A stretch of 22,297 bases of DNA from Hungatella sp. UBA7603 (GCA_002478865.1 DLJZ01000001.1:1-22297); one strand, 5' to 3'; shown: positions 1 to 8,662, counted from the stretch's first letter. Notes: generated by a model not told the origin, from the letters alone. Numbers and translations: made by a program.

Positions 1-40
1 CTAAGCCGGTGGTATTGACTTATACGGCAGTCTTTTCATG

Positions 41-75
41 AAGCAACTGTAAAGCAGGTATGGTTACAGTTGCTT
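41..75. repeat. Inverted repeat, possible weak terminator
   Basis: AAGCAACTGTAA (41-52) and TTACAGTTGCTT (64-75) form a perfect 12-bp stem with an 11-nt loop. It lies downstream of the pncB stop codon on the minus strand, so it may end pncB transcripts, or those of an unseen gene to the left. Neither strand has a long U-tract after the stem, so a terminator role is uncertain. Confidence 0.4.
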
Positions 76-118
76 TCGCTAAAAGCTAACACTTCCATTG
101 ATCTTATTATATCTATCA

Positions 119-1582
119 TCAGGAATTGGTAAAATGATAGCTGTCCAACAATTGATTTTTCATCTCCCAAAGCTTCTTAGACAGATCCACATGGACTTCG
201 TGAGGATTTACAAGACGTCTTGATTCATCCCAAAGTGTGTTAAGTTCATGTTTGCAGTATTCCTGAATATCCATGACAGCCGGTGAATGATAAATACATT
301 CCCCACCCTTAAATACCTGGACCATAAGGTCACGAACCGTATAAGTGTCAGGTGCCAGATAGGTTTTCTTCCATGTTTCTATAGGGTCAAAGAGGAGCAG
401 GGAATCGCTTTCTTTTATTGTTTCTCCTGTCAGGCAAATTAAGTCCGCAATGATTTTCCCGGTTTCCCGGCTGTAGATTCGCTTGATTTCCTTATTACCT
501 GGATTGGTGATCTTCTCAGCATTTTCGGAAAGCTTAATTTTTGGAATAAACTCTCCTGTTTTCTTATCCATGATAGCAGCTAATTTATAGACTCCGCCAA
601 AGGAAGGGCAGTCTTTGGAGGTGATAAGATTGGTTCCCACGCCCCAGGAATTAATCGTTGCACCCTGTATCTTCAAGCTGTTGATTAATGTTTCGTCAAG
701 ATCATTGGAAGCCGAAATAATGGCATCCGGAAAGCCTGCTTCCACAAGCATTCTTTTTGCCTTTTTGGAAAGGTAAGCCAAGTCTCCGCTGTCTAAGCGT
801 ATGCCGTAGTTGGAAAATGAAATGCCTGCCTCCCTCATCTCTTTAAACACTGTTATGGCATTGGGAACGCCGGACTTTAATGTGTCATAAGTGTCCACTA
901 ACAAAATACAAGCGGTAGGATAGAGCTTTGCATAATTTCGGAAAGCAGTCAGCTCATCAGGAAAGCTCATGATCCAGCTATGGGCATGAGTTCCTTTAAT
1001 GGGAACGCCAAACATCTTACCTGCCAACACATTAGATGTGCCGATGCAGCCTGCAATCATGGCAGCTCTGGCACCATAGATTCCCGCATCAGGCCCTTGT
1101 GCTCGGCGCAGGCCAAATTCCATAACTCCATCTCCGTCAGCCGCATAAACCACTCTTGCTGTTTTGGTAGCAATTAGACTCTGATGATTAATAATGGTAA
1201 GAATAGCGGTTTCTACTAACTGTGCTTCCATAATAGGTGCAATTACTTTGATAAGTGGTTCCCTTGGGAATATGACAGTGCCTTCTGGTATGGCATAGAT
1301 ATCCCCGGAAAATTTAAAATTGCGAAGATATTCAAGAAAGTCTTCTTCAAACAGGCCGATGGACCTGAGATAATCCACATCGTCTTCATTAAAACTAAGT
1401 TCATTGATGTATTCTATGACCTGTTCTAAACCTGCGCTGATGGCATATCCGTTTCCACTTGGATTGCTGCGGTAGAAGGCGTCAAATATGACCGTTTCGT
1501 TGGCGTCTTTTTCTTTGAAATACCCCTGCATCATAGTCAATTCGTAGAGGTCTGTTAATAAAGTCAAATTGCGCTGGCTCAT
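119..1582 (-). CDS. pncB: Nicotinate phosphoribosyltransferase
   Basis: Converts nicotinate and PRPP to nicotinate mononucleotide in the cytoplasm, the entry step of NAD salvage (Preiss-Handler pathway). The 487-aa product has the family's conserved blocks in order: LTDLYELTMMQGYF near the N-terminus, EFGLRRAQGPDAG, GTHAHSWIMSF (which carries the expected catalytic histidine), LLVDTYDTLKSGVPNA, IRLDSGDLAYLSKKAKRML and the phosphate-binding GVGTNLITS. Length is normal for the long bacterial form. The ATG at 1580-1582 is preceded by AAGGAG at good spacing. The gene stands alone, divergent from the rest of the window. A palindrome over its promoter suggests repression, perhaps by a niacin-responsive regulator. 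No damage is visible and the assignment is firm. Confidence 0.96.
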   Translation of the reverse strand: MSQRNLTLLTDLYELTMMQGYFKEKDANETVIFDAFYRSNPSGNGYAISAGLEQVIEYINELSFNEDDVDYLRSIGLFEEDFLEYLRNFKFSGDIYAIPEGTVIFPREPLIKVIAPIMEAQLVETAILTIINHQSLIATKTARVVYAADGDGVMEFGLRRAQGPDAGIYGARAAMIAGCIGTSNVLAGKMFGVPIKGTHAHSWIMSFPDELTAFRNYAKLYPTACILLVDTYDTLKSGVPNAITVFKEMREAGISFSNYGIRLDSGDLAYLSKKAKRMLVEAGFPDAIISASNDLDETLINSLKIQGATINSWGVGTNLITSKDCPSFGGVYKLAAIMDKKTGEFIPKIKLSENAEKITNPGNKEIKRIYSRETGKIIADLICLTGETIKESDSLLLFDPIETWKKTYLAPDTYTVRDLMVQVFKGGECIYHSPAVMDIQEYCKHELNTLWDESRRLVNPHEVHVDLSKKLWEMKNQLLDSYHFTNS

Positions 1583-1614
1583 AATTATTCTCCTTTTGCA
1601 AATTCGTTTCCCAT

Positions 1615-1644
1615 AAGATACAAAATCCCTGACACAGTTGTCAG
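1615..1644 (-). promoter_or_regulatory. Predicted pncB promoter
   Basis: Read on the minus strand, CTGACA (1639-1644) and TATCTT (1615-1620) are separated by 18 nt and sit about 35 nt upstream of the pncB ATG. The -35 is one base from TTGACA. The position fits, but the -10 is only moderate. Confidence 0.5.
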
Positions 1645-1645
1645 G
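1628..1645. promoter_or_regulatory. Palindromic operator candidate over the pncB promoter
   Basis: CCTGACACAGTTGTCAGG is a perfect 7-4-7 inverted repeat. It covers the -35 box and part of the spacer of the predicted pncB promoter, the classic position for a repressor site. NAD-salvage genes in Firmicutes are commonly controlled by NiaR (YrxA), so a NiaR site is the first hypothesis. I could not compare it with the family motif. Confidence 0.5.
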
Positions 1646-2456
1646 CGAGGAACATATAATTTGCGTATTTTCTCTTAAATAGAATAATCCTTATTTATGG
1701 AAATAGCAGTGGTTGAAATGCATTGTTCATCCCTGAAAAATGCGGACATCACGTTGAACTGATTTGAATATTACTATCATGCCCATATATGTTATTTTTT
1801 TAATTGAGGAATGATTATATTTTGTTCTTTATTTTTATTCTTGCATTGACCAGCCACTGTTTTGCAAATTAGTACAATGGGAAGGAATGATATTTGGAGC
1901 AGTTTTAGGGATCCAAACTGCTTATTTGTTTCGTATTTGATATTGCCTTTTAAGGATTATACCACAAGATCGCAAAAACACAACGGGTTTGATAAATAAA
2001 TAACAATAACTATATATGAAATAAAAGAAATGTTATTATAAGCTTCTCTTGCTTGAAAACCAGCTTATGGATTCTTTATATAGAATTCTTTTTAAATTCA
2101 CTTCTGGCCATAACCTTTTACAAGGTGATGAAACGTTTAACTCAAATCAATAAGATTGTGAGTAAACATGTGGGGAAAATCTTTTTCAACTCAACTTTTT
2201 GGAAACGATGTTATGTATTTTATTTCAATCACGATATAAATGGCTTTTTTGGCATTCCGATTTAGTATGATATAGAGCTGAAATTCCATATCAAAACTTT
2301 CAGTAAATATAGCATCATGCAAGCTCGAATCACCAAAATCAAAGAGGTAATTAGTAAAAACTTACAAGACAATGATAGAAAACAATACGAAATAACCAAA
2401 AAAATATTCGTATATTTACAGAAACTGTAATAAGTGCTAAAATCAAAGAATAAATA
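1646..2456. other. AT-rich intergenic stretch without a convincing gene
   Basis: About 800 nt, very rich in A and T. The longest open frames are about 70 codons. The plus-strand one (2053-2265) would need a TTG start without a ribosome site, and the minus-strand one (2262-2474) is low-complexity hydrophobic sequence. Neither resembles a known family. GTTTAACT at 2135-2142 matches a half-site of the operators upstream of the GH127 gene but lacks a good partner half. It could be decayed coding sequence or a long regulatory region. Confidence 0.5.
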
Positions 2457-2472
2457 TGTAAAACGATTAATC
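2457..2472. promoter_or_regulatory. LacI-family operator candidate, distal copy
   Basis: TGTAAAACGATTAATC matches the reverse complement of the more perfect site at 2535-2550 in 12 of 16 positions and shares the central CG typical of LacI-family operators. It lies just upstream of the predicted -10 box. Its centre is 78 bp from that of the second site, a spacing compatible with looping. Confidence 0.5.
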
Positions 2473-2493
2473 AAATAGCAGTGAAATAGGTTA

Positions 2494-2499
2494 TATAAT
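2494..2499 (+). promoter_or_regulatory. Predicted -10 box of the glycan-use operon
   Basis: A perfect TATAAT lies between the two operator candidates, giving a predicted start near 2506 and a leader of about 70 nt. No good -35 box is found at the matching distance, so the promoter may be weak or activator-dependent. Other AT-rich hexamers nearby could serve instead. Confidence 0.4.
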
Positions 2500-2534
2500 A
2501 ATATATTTCATATGCTATTCTTTTAAAACCATTA

Positions 2535-2550
2535 AGTTAATCGTTTAACT
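2535..2550. promoter_or_regulatory. LacI-family operator, proximal copy
   Basis: AGTTAATCGTTTAACT is a 16-bp inverted repeat, symmetric at 14 of 16 positions and centred on CG, as LacI/GalR proteins require. It lies about 30 nt after the predicted transcription start and 27 nt before the GH127 ATG, so a bound repressor would block transcription. The LacI-type gene at 8663-9706 is the natural candidate regulator. Confidence 0.65.
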
Positions 2551-2576
2551 ACAATGATGGAGAAAAGGAAGGTCTT

Positions 2577-4517
2577 ATGGGAAAACATTTAAAACAACTG
2601 GAGCTAAAAGATATAAAGGTAACCGATACACTTTTCAGCAGTTATGCAAAGAAGGTGAGTGAAAAGATTATTTTACACCAGTGGAAGATCTTAAATGACC
2701 AGTTAGAAGACGCAGACCCAACATACTGCATTCAAAATTTCCGCATTGCTGCCGGCGAAGAAGTGGGGGAAAGGAAGGGAGTTGTTTTTCAGGATACGGA
2801 CTTGTATAAATGGTTGGAGTCAGTAGCCTATTGTCTGGCAGGTGGGCATGGACTGGAATTTGAAGCTCTTGCAGATGAGGTTATAGATTTGATTGCCAAG
2901 GCCCAGGAGGCAGATGGATACTTAAACACCTATTATATAGTGAATGCGCCGGATCGTAAATGGACCAATCTGGTAGAAGGTCATGAATTGTATACGGCAG
3001 GTCATATGATCGAGGCAGCAGTTGCTTATTATAAAGAGACTGGAAAAGAGAAAATTTTAAATGTTGCAAAGAAAAATGCTGATTTGATCTGCAGTGTATT
3101 TGGAACAGAAGAAGGCCAGATCAGAGGATATCCAGGACATCAGGAAATTGAACTGGCCTTAATAAAGTTATACCGTCTTACCGGGGAACGGCGTTATCTG
3201 GAGACTGCCAGATATTTTATTGAAGAGAGAGGGAAGAATCCCATTTATTTTCTTAAGGAAATAGAAAAAAGAGGCGGTTATGAGTTCTTCCCAGAATTTA
3301 CAAATTATGATTTGAAATATTCCCAATCTCATGAGGAACCGATAAAGCAGGAGACAGCGGAAGGGCATGCAGTAAGAGCCATGTATATGTGTTCTGCAAT
3401 GGCGGATTTGGCAGAAGAATACGAAGACGAAAAATTACTGGCGGCATGTAGCAGGATCTGGAACAATATGGTTCAAAAAAGAATGTACATAACAGGAGGA
3501 ATTGGTTCCAGTGGATTCAGAGAACGGTTCACAGCCGACTATGATCTGCCAAACAGCACCAATTACTCTGAGACCTGTGCATCCATTGGTCTGATGATGT
3601 TTGGTCAGAGAATGGCTTCTGCAACAGGAAGTGCCAGGTATTACGATGCTGTGGAAGTGGCTTTGTATAATACGGTATTGGCTGGAATCAATATGGAGGG
3701 TGACCGGTATTTTTATGTAAACCCATTGGAAGTTGTCCCGTATTTCTGTACGGAACATACATACATGGATCATGTGAAGCCAGAAAGACAGAAGTGGTTT
3801 AGCGTGGCTTGCTGTCCGCCCAATGTGGCAAGGACTCTGGCTTCCCTGGGCCAGTACATTTATGCCATGGATGAAGAAGCACTTTATATTCATCAGTTTA
3901 TCTCGTCTACCGCTCAATCCCTCATAGGAACCTGTAAGTATGAAACAGAAATGGAATCCCAGATCCTTCAAAATGGTACCGTGTCCATAAAGGCAAGGGT
4001 GACAGAAAATGGAAGAATCAAAATTCGGATTCCTCATTATGCTGGGAAACACAAGATTTTTGTCAACGAGGAAGAAATAGTTCCTACCATCGAACAGGGA
4101 TACTTAAGCGTTGATCTGTCACCTGGAGAAAGTTCTATTATCCTGGATTTTGATGTAAATCCCAGGTGGGTTGCTGCCAATGATAAGGTAAGCGCAGACA
4201 ATGGAAAGCTAGCTTTAATGAAAGGCCCAATGGTATATTGTCTGGAGGAGATTGATAACGGGAATCAACTCTTTGCGGTGTATGTGGAAGAGAATACGAA
4301 AATAAAAGAGAAAGCTCCTATTGATTCTTTGGTTGGAGATATTCCAACACTGTCCTATGAAGGCATCCGTCTTAAAAATAAATCAATTGGTGAGCATGAA
4401 CTTTATGGAAAACCGGGATTTGAAAAAGAAGAAACCACATTGGTAGCAGTGCCTTATTGTATGTGGAATAATCGGGGAACAGGAGAGATGCTTGTTTGGC
4501 AGAAGGTGAGGATTTAA
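2577..4517 (+). CDS. GH127 beta-L-arabinofuranosidase (DUF1680)
   Basis: Predicted to release L-arabinofuranose from beta-linked oligosaccharides in the cytoplasm; no signal peptide is present. The 646-aa length fits family GH127, whose characterised member is HypBA1 of Bifidobacterium longum. The zinc-thiolate catalytic set is intact and aligns by spacing: Glu316 (in GFRERF) as acid/base candidate, Glu332 and Cys334 (SETCAS) as zinc ligands, and Cys412-Cys413 (ACCPPN) as nucleophile and ligand. The N-terminal two thirds is the alpha/alpha barrel; the C-terminal part is rich in beta structure. An AAGGAAGG ribosome site precedes the ATG. It is the first gene of the sugar operon and lies just after the operators. 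GH127 members can have other specificities, so the exact glycan is an inference. Confidence 0.9.
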   Translation: MGKHLKQLELKDIKVTDTLFSSYAKKVSEKIILHQWKILNDQLEDADPTYCIQNFRIAAGEEVGERKGVVFQDTDLYKWLESVAYCLAGGHGLEFEALADEVIDLIAKAQEADGYLNTYYIVNAPDRKWTNLVEGHELYTAGHMIEAAVAYYKETGKEKILNVAKKNADLICSVFGTEEGQIRGYPGHQEIELALIKLYRLTGERRYLETARYFIEERGKNPIYFLKEIEKRGGYEFFPEFTNYDLKYSQSHEEPIKQETAEGHAVRAMYMCSAMADLAEEYEDEKLLAACSRIWNNMVQKRMYITGGIGSSGFRERFTADYDLPNSTNYSETCASIGLMMFGQRMASATGSARYYDAVEVALYNTVLAGINMEGDRYFYVNPLEVVPYFCTEHTYMDHVKPERQKWFSVACCPPNVARTLASLGQYIYAMDEEALYIHQFISSTAQSLIGTCKYETEMESQILQNGTVSIKARVTENGRIKIRIPHYAGKHKIFVNEEEIVPTIEQGYLSVDLSPGESSIILDFDVNPRWVAANDKVSADNGKLALMKGPMVYCLEEIDNGNQLFAVYVEENTKIKEKAPIDSLVGDIPTLSYEGIRLKNKSIGEHELYGKPGFEKEETTLVAVPYCMWNNRGTGEMLVWQKVRI

Positions 4518-4538
4518 GAAAAGTCAGTGGTAAAAACT

Positions 4539-4566
4539 TATAATGGGCTTAGTAATGGTAACATTA
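4539..4566 (+). promoter_or_regulatory. Internal -10-like box and small stem-loop before the binding-protein gene
   Basis: TATAAT (4539-4544) is followed by the hairpin TAATG-GTAA-CATTA (4553-4566) in the 76-nt gap between GH127 and the solute-binding gene. There is no clear -35 box. It could be a secondary promoter giving extra binding protein, or simply an intercistronic stem. Weak evidence. Confidence 0.25.
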
Positions 4567-4593
4567 TGCCAATAAATAATAAGGAGAACAGGT

Positions 4594-6036
4594 ATGAAAA
4601 AAAAGAAATTAGTCAGTATCCTGCTTGTTGCTGCAATGACATCGGCAATGATAGTATCTGGATGCGGGGGAAGCAGCGGAAAGAAAGATGTTCCGGCAGC
4701 AAACAGTAAGGAGGTTGCGGGGAGTAGTGAAAGTTCTGGCAGTGGCGGAGAAAAAAGTGGTGAAAAAGTTAAGATTACATACGCTCAATGGGGGAATGAG
4801 ACAGAAACTGCAGCCACGCAGAAAATCGCGGACAAATTTAACAGCCAACAGGATAAGATTGAGGTTGAAGTAGTAAAGATTGACCATGACACATATGTAA
4901 CAAAGCTAAATGCCATGGCCACTGCCGGGGAACTGCCGGATACAGGAATCATGAGTGAGGCAGGCGTACTGAAATTTGCAGAGAACGGTTTACTTGCAGA
5001 CATTGGCAATATGTATGGAGCAGGAGAGGCGAAGCCCTTAGATTATCTAACTTTTAAATACGAGGGAACTCCAGTGGCCTATTCTGCGGCCAACGAGGTA
5101 TTGAATCTGTGGTACAACAATGATCTGTTAAAAGAAGTATGCGAAAAGCAGGGGTTGGATATAAACAAGATGACACCTCCAGCAGCAGCAGATGCCGCTT
5201 GGGATTGGGATACCTTTGTAAAAACTGCACAGATGCTGACGATTGACATAAATGGAAAGAATGCGCTTGATCCAGCCTTTGATCCGAATAATGTAGATAT
5301 TTACGGCTGTACCGTGAATGCACTTCCGTGGCAGTTAGAGGTCTGGGTGCGGTCCAATGGCGGAGGATACTTTGACCAGGATGGAAAAAACTGTACCATT
5401 GATGATGAGGCCACAGTAGATGCACTTCAAAAAATTGCAGATCTGTCCTCCAAATATCACTGTGCTCCTCCTGTTACCAGCGCAGCAAATGCTCTGGAAT
5501 CTTCTCTTGGAAGCAAGAAAGTGGTCATGGCAACAGATGGACAATGGAACGTAGGAACTTTCTTAGGACCGAATGCAGACTTTGAATACGGTGTAGGAGT
5601 TCTTCCTTATATGAAGAAGCCTGTCACCATCTGTACTGGAGGACCTAATGTAGTATTTACAACAACCAGTCATCTGGCAGAGTCAATGGAATGGCTGAAA
5701 TGGTATTATCAGGAGGAAAATTCCTGGTCACTCATTGAGGCAGGAACATGGATGCCAATTCTGGATTCCTGGTATACGGATCCGGCAAAGATTGATAAAT
5801 GGATCAGCAATCCTAATTTCCCGGAAAAAGAGATGTACAAAAGCGCAGTTGTTGATTATGCAAAGAACAATGCGGTTTCCACCGCATGGTATTATGTGAA
5901 TGGTACGGAAGAGTTTAATGCAACACTGGAATCTGCTTTCTCAAGCGTGTGGGCTGGGAAGCAGACCATGAAGGAAGCGATTGACGAGAACAAGGAAGAA
6001 CTGCTAAGCATATTTGAGGAAAGCAATCCAAAGTAA
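4594..6036 (+). CDS. Sugar ABC transporter solute-binding lipoprotein
   Basis: Extracytoplasmic receptor that captures a sugar or oligosaccharide and hands it to the two permeases encoded next. The 480-aa product starts with a basic, hydrophobic signal peptide and a lipobox (IVSGC, Cys24), so it should be lipid-anchored outside the membrane. A Ser/Gly-rich linker of about 35 residues follows, then a type-1 (CUT1) binding fold beginning around residue 60 (VKITYAQWGNETE). Aromatic-rich segments such as AWDWDTF, WLKWYY and WMPILDSWY are typical of oligosaccharide-binding members. The ATG follows AAGGAG. It is followed by a stem-loop and the permease genes. The substrate is inferred from the neighbouring GH127 enzyme only. 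Confidence 0.92.
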   Translation: MKKKKLVSILLVAAMTSAMIVSGCGGSSGKKDVPAANSKEVAGSSESSGSGGEKSGEKVKITYAQWGNETETAATQKIADKFNSQQDKIEVEVVKIDHDTYVTKLNAMATAGELPDTGIMSEAGVLKFAENGLLADIGNMYGAGEAKPLDYLTFKYEGTPVAYSAANEVLNLWYNNDLLKEVCEKQGLDINKMTPPAAADAAWDWDTFVKTAQMLTIDINGKNALDPAFDPNNVDIYGCTVNALPWQLEVWVRSNGGGYFDQDGKNCTIDDEATVDALQKIADLSSKYHCAPPVTSAANALESSLGSKKVVMATDGQWNVGTFLGPNADFEYGVGVLPYMKKPVTICTGGPNVVFTTTSHLAESMEWLKWYYQEENSWSLIEAGTWMPILDSWYTDPAKIDKWISNPNFPEKEMYKSAVVDYAKNNAVSTAWYYVNGTEEFNATLESAFSSVWAGKQTMKEAIDENKEELLSIFEESNPK

Positions 6037-6047
6037 AAATTAAGGAT

Positions 6048-6084
6048 ACAGGCGGTCCAGACAGAAATGTAGCGGATCGCCTGT
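6048..6084 (+). other. Intercistronic stem-loop after the binding-protein gene
   Basis: ACAGGCGGTCC (6048-6058) pairs along all 11 positions, with one G-U pair, with GGATCGCCTGT (6074-6084) around a 15-nt loop. No U-tract follows, so it is not a standard terminator. This position, between binding protein and permease genes, is where mRNA-stabilising or partial-stop hairpins give more binding protein than permease in other sugar operons. Confidence 0.6.
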
Positions 6085-6103
6085 TACACGAAGAGGTGCT
6101 CAA

Positions 6104-7015
6104 ATGAAAGGGAAAGTGAAGATAAAGACCACATCAAGGGCGGGGAAAAAAGAAGCCAGAACCGCTTATCTATGCCTGATTCCGGCATTCCTTGGTGTTA
6201 CTTTAATCAGCTATCTGCCGACTCTGGCAGTATTTATATTGAGTTTGTTTAACTGGAACGGATTATCCAATCCGGAGTTCGTTGGGTTTGATAATTTTGT
6301 TCGCATATTTACAAAGGATATTTATTTTGTTGATTCCATTCGTGCCACCATTTTTTACGCATTCCTGGCGGTTGTTGGCGCAGTCTTTTATTCGTTGATC
6401 ATAGCGTTGTTGTTAAATATGAATATTAAAGGGCGTACCCTGTTTCGCTCCATATTCTTTATTCCCTATCTGCTTCCCGCAATTGGCGTGTTCAAGGGCT
6501 GGCAGTGGCTGTATGAAGCGAATTTTGGCCTGTTCAATTTTATATTCCGTATACTGGGAATACCGCCCCAAAGGTTTTTAGACAGTCCGTCCCAGGTCAT
6601 ACCGTCCCTGGTACTGATTGCAATATGGACCAGTGGAAATCTTATTGTAATCTTTCTTGCCGGGCTTCAAAATGTCCCAACCGTATATATGGAAGCGGCG
6701 AAGATTGATGGCGCCAATGCCTGGCAGCGTTTCTGCAATGTAACCATTCCAAGCATTTCTCCAATTATTTTTTACAATATATTGACGGCACTGATCACCC
6801 ATCTCCAGGTTATCAATCCATCTTTGGCACTTACCAATGGAGGACCGGCAAAAAAATCCATGTTTATGTCCTATGTGATTTATTTATATGGCTTCAAGAA
6901 AAACAAACTGGGATATGCAGCGGCATATTCAGTCATCTTTTTCATCATAGTAGGCATATTTACAATTATTCTATTTAAAACGCAAAAATCCAACTTATTT
7001 GGTGAGGAGGAATAA
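6104..7015 (+). CDS. Sugar ABC transporter permease, MalF/UgpA type
   Basis: First membrane subunit of a CUT1 carbohydrate importer; 303 aa. After a basic cytoplasmic N-terminus (residues 1-20) come about six hydrophobic segments, beginning at AYLCLIPAFLGVTLISYLP. The EAA loop that docks on the ATPase is clear: MEAAKIDGANAWQRF followed by the IP motif. The ATG follows a GAGGTG site. The stop is 2 nt before the GTG of the second permease, so translation of the two is probably coupled. No ATPase gene occurs in this locus; as in many Firmicutes, a shared MsmK-type ATPase encoded elsewhere probably powers it. Confidence 0.93.
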   Translation: MKGKVKIKTTSRAGKKEARTAYLCLIPAFLGVTLISYLPTLAVFILSLFNWNGLSNPEFVGFDNFVRIFTKDIYFVDSIRATIFYAFLAVVGAVFYSLIIALLLNMNIKGRTLFRSIFFIPYLLPAIGVFKGWQWLYEANFGLFNFIFRILGIPPQRFLDSPSQVIPSLVLIAIWTSGNLIVIFLAGLQNVPTVYMEAAKIDGANAWQRFCNVTIPSISPIIFYNILTALITHLQVINPSLALTNGGPAKKSMFMSYVIYLYGFKKNKLGYAAAYSVIFFIIVGIFTIILFKTQKSNLFGEEE

Positions 7016-7017
7016 CA

Positions 7018-7878
7018 GTGGCTTGTAAAATAATGAGCAACAAAAAACAGAAAGAGAAACTTGTTAATTTGGCTGCTACATTTCTGATTCTGATTTTTGC
7101 AGCATTGGTGCTTTTGCCAATCTGGTGGATTTTTCGGTCTTCCTTAATGAGCACAGGAACCTTGAATGAGTATCCACCGTCCTTTATCCCTCATGAGTGG
7201 CTTTGGTCGAATTATGCAAAAGCGCTGGAAACATTCAAATACTGGACGTATTTTAAAAATACATTTTCAATTATCGTACCGGCAGTAGTTTTTGGAACCA
7301 TTACCGCTATTTTTTGTGGTTATGCCTTTGCAAGATTGAATTTCAAAGGAAAAAAGTTGTTTTTTAATATCTGTGTTGGTACAATACTGTTACCGGGAAT
7401 GGTTACACTAATTCCCCTCTACATATTTTGGACGAAATTTCTTGGACTTGGAGATACCTACTGGCCATTGATTCTGCCATATTTGACCGGAGGCGGGTTT
7501 TTTAATATATTTCTGATCCGACAGTTTTTTTTGACAATCCCCAGAGACCTTGATGAAGCTGCTTCCATTGACGGAGCAAGCAGGATGAGGATTCTATGGA
7601 CAATTCTGGTTCCCTCCATCAGACCGGCGGTGGTAGTGGTGGGCATGATGCTGTTCATTCAGATTTGGAATGACTTACTGCAGCAGATCATCTACATCAA
7701 CAGTATGGGAAAATTTACATTCGCAATCGCGTTGACCAACTTTACGGGTTCTTTCGGCACCAACTGGCCGGTTGCTTTGTCCGCTACATTTATGACCATC
7801 CTGCCTGGCATCATCATCTATATATTCGGGCAGAAAAGCTTTGTGGAAGGCATTGTGCTTACAGGTATGAAGAATTAA
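7018..7878 (+). CDS. Sugar ABC transporter permease, MalG/UgpE type
   Basis: Second membrane subunit of the same importer; 286 aa with about six membrane segments. The EAA loop is DEAASIDGASRMRILW followed by TILVPSIRPA, as in the MalG branch. I chose the GTG at 7018 because AGGAGG at 7005-7010 is 7 nt upstream; an ATG at 7033 (MSNKKQK) is also possible but is 22 nt from that site. The gene lies 2 nt after the first permease. It pairs with that protein to form the channel and depends on an ATPase not encoded here. Confidence 0.92.
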   Translation: MACKIMSNKKQKEKLVNLAATFLILIFAALVLLPIWWIFRSSLMSTGTLNEYPPSFIPHEWLWSNYAKALETFKYWTYFKNTFSIIVPAVVFGTITAIFCGYAFARLNFKGKKLFFNICVGTILLPGMVTLIPLYIFWTKFLGLGDTYWPLILPYLTGGGFFNIFLIRQFFLTIPRDLDEAASIDGASRMRILWTILVPSIRPAVVVVGMMLFIQIWNDLLQQIIYINSMGKFTFAIALTNFTGSFGTNWPVALSATFMTILPGIIIYIFGQKSFVEGIVLTGMKN

Positions 7879-7891
7879 GAGGGAGGTGAAT

Positions 7892-8602
7892 ATGGGGATT
7901 TTAAATAAGTTCATGAGCTGGTATCATGGAGATAATGAAAGCGAGATTGAGCCGCCCCGAAGCGGAATCAGGAGAGTAGCATATATTCTCATAAATTATA
8001 CCGGGAAGCTTGTCCTGGTTAATATCCTGTTTTTGCTGTGCTGCATTCCGGTCATCACCATACCAGCGGCATTGATTGCGCTCAACCGGTATCTTATTAA
8101 AATCCTCCGAATTGGCTACGGATTTTCTTTGTGGGATTATACCCGGGAATTTAAGAAGAACCTTTTAAAAAGTATTCCTTTTGGAATTATAGTGGGAATC
8201 ATTTGTTTTTATGGGTATTATCTGCTTAGCCTTGCAAACAATTTTCTGCCAGGCATACAACAGAACATGATATTTGGGATTGGTTTTGGGGTCTTGTCTG
8301 TGGGGCTTATATTAGGTTCGTATCTCTTTGTCTTAGGGGCTATGTTAGACCTGTCAGGCAGACATCTGCTTAAAAACGCAGTGATCCTGATGATTGTAGA
8401 ATGGAAGAGGAGCCTGCTTCTGGAAGTGACTATAGTGGGAATTGGATTTGTAATGCTGGCATTTGCACCATATTCCATTATGATAGTTCTGCTTATGGGC
8501 TTCTCCATACAGCAGCTTGCAATATGTGCCATAATTAATCCAGTGGTAAACAAAAGAATCATCGAACCATATGAGCGCAGGAAATGCGGCACAGTTTATT
8601 AA
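7892..8602 (+). CDS. YesL-like DUF624 membrane protein
   Basis: Small integral membrane protein of the YesL/DUF624 family, 236 aa, with about four to five hydrophobic segments (for example LVLVNILFLLCCIPVITIPA near residues 50-70). Members are regularly encoded beside CUT1 sugar transporters and glycan-degrading enzymes in Firmicutes; the molecular role is not established. The ATG at 7892 is chosen because GGGAGG (7881-7886) lies just upstream; a GTG in frame at 7886 overlaps that ribosome site and is unlikely. It begins 13 nt after the second permease, so it belongs to the same transcript. Confidence 0.85.
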   Translation: MGILNKFMSWYHGDNESEIEPPRSGIRRVAYILINYTGKLVLVNILFLLCCIPVITIPAALIALNRYLIKILRIGYGFSLWDYTREFKKNLLKSIPFGIIVGIICFYGYYLLSLANNFLPGIQQNMIFGIGFGVLSVGLILGSYLFVLGAMLDLSGRHLLKNAVILMIVEWKRSLLLEVTIVGIGFVMLAFAPYSIMIVLLMGFSIQQLAICAIINPVVNKRIIEPYERRKCGTVY

Positions 8603-8662
8603 ATACTGCAAGTGGTTGGCGGCGCAAGTGTATTGGCAAATTAAAGAAAATGAGGTGACATC

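Noticed and set aside
980..1177. 65-codon plus-strand open frame inside pncB
   Set aside because: It is antisense to a fully conserved gene, has no ribosome site and resembles no family.
2053..2265. 70-codon open frame in the AT-rich intergenic region
   Set aside because: It needs a TTG start without a ribosome site, and its composition is that of AT-rich non-coding DNA. A transposase remnant was considered but no motif supports it.
2457..2472. CcpA cre site at the distal operator
   Set aside because: The spacing between TG and CG is one base too long for the cre consensus, whereas the match to the LacI-type palindrome is better.
2262..2474. 70-codon minus-strand hydrophobic open frame
   Set aside because: It is low-complexity Phe/Leu/Ser-rich translation of AT-rich DNA and overlaps the operator region.
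3435..4052. 205-codon minus-strand open frame inside the GH127 gene
   Set aside because: It lies entirely antisense to the catalytic region of a strongly matched enzyme. Its length is a by-product of codon use in the real frame.
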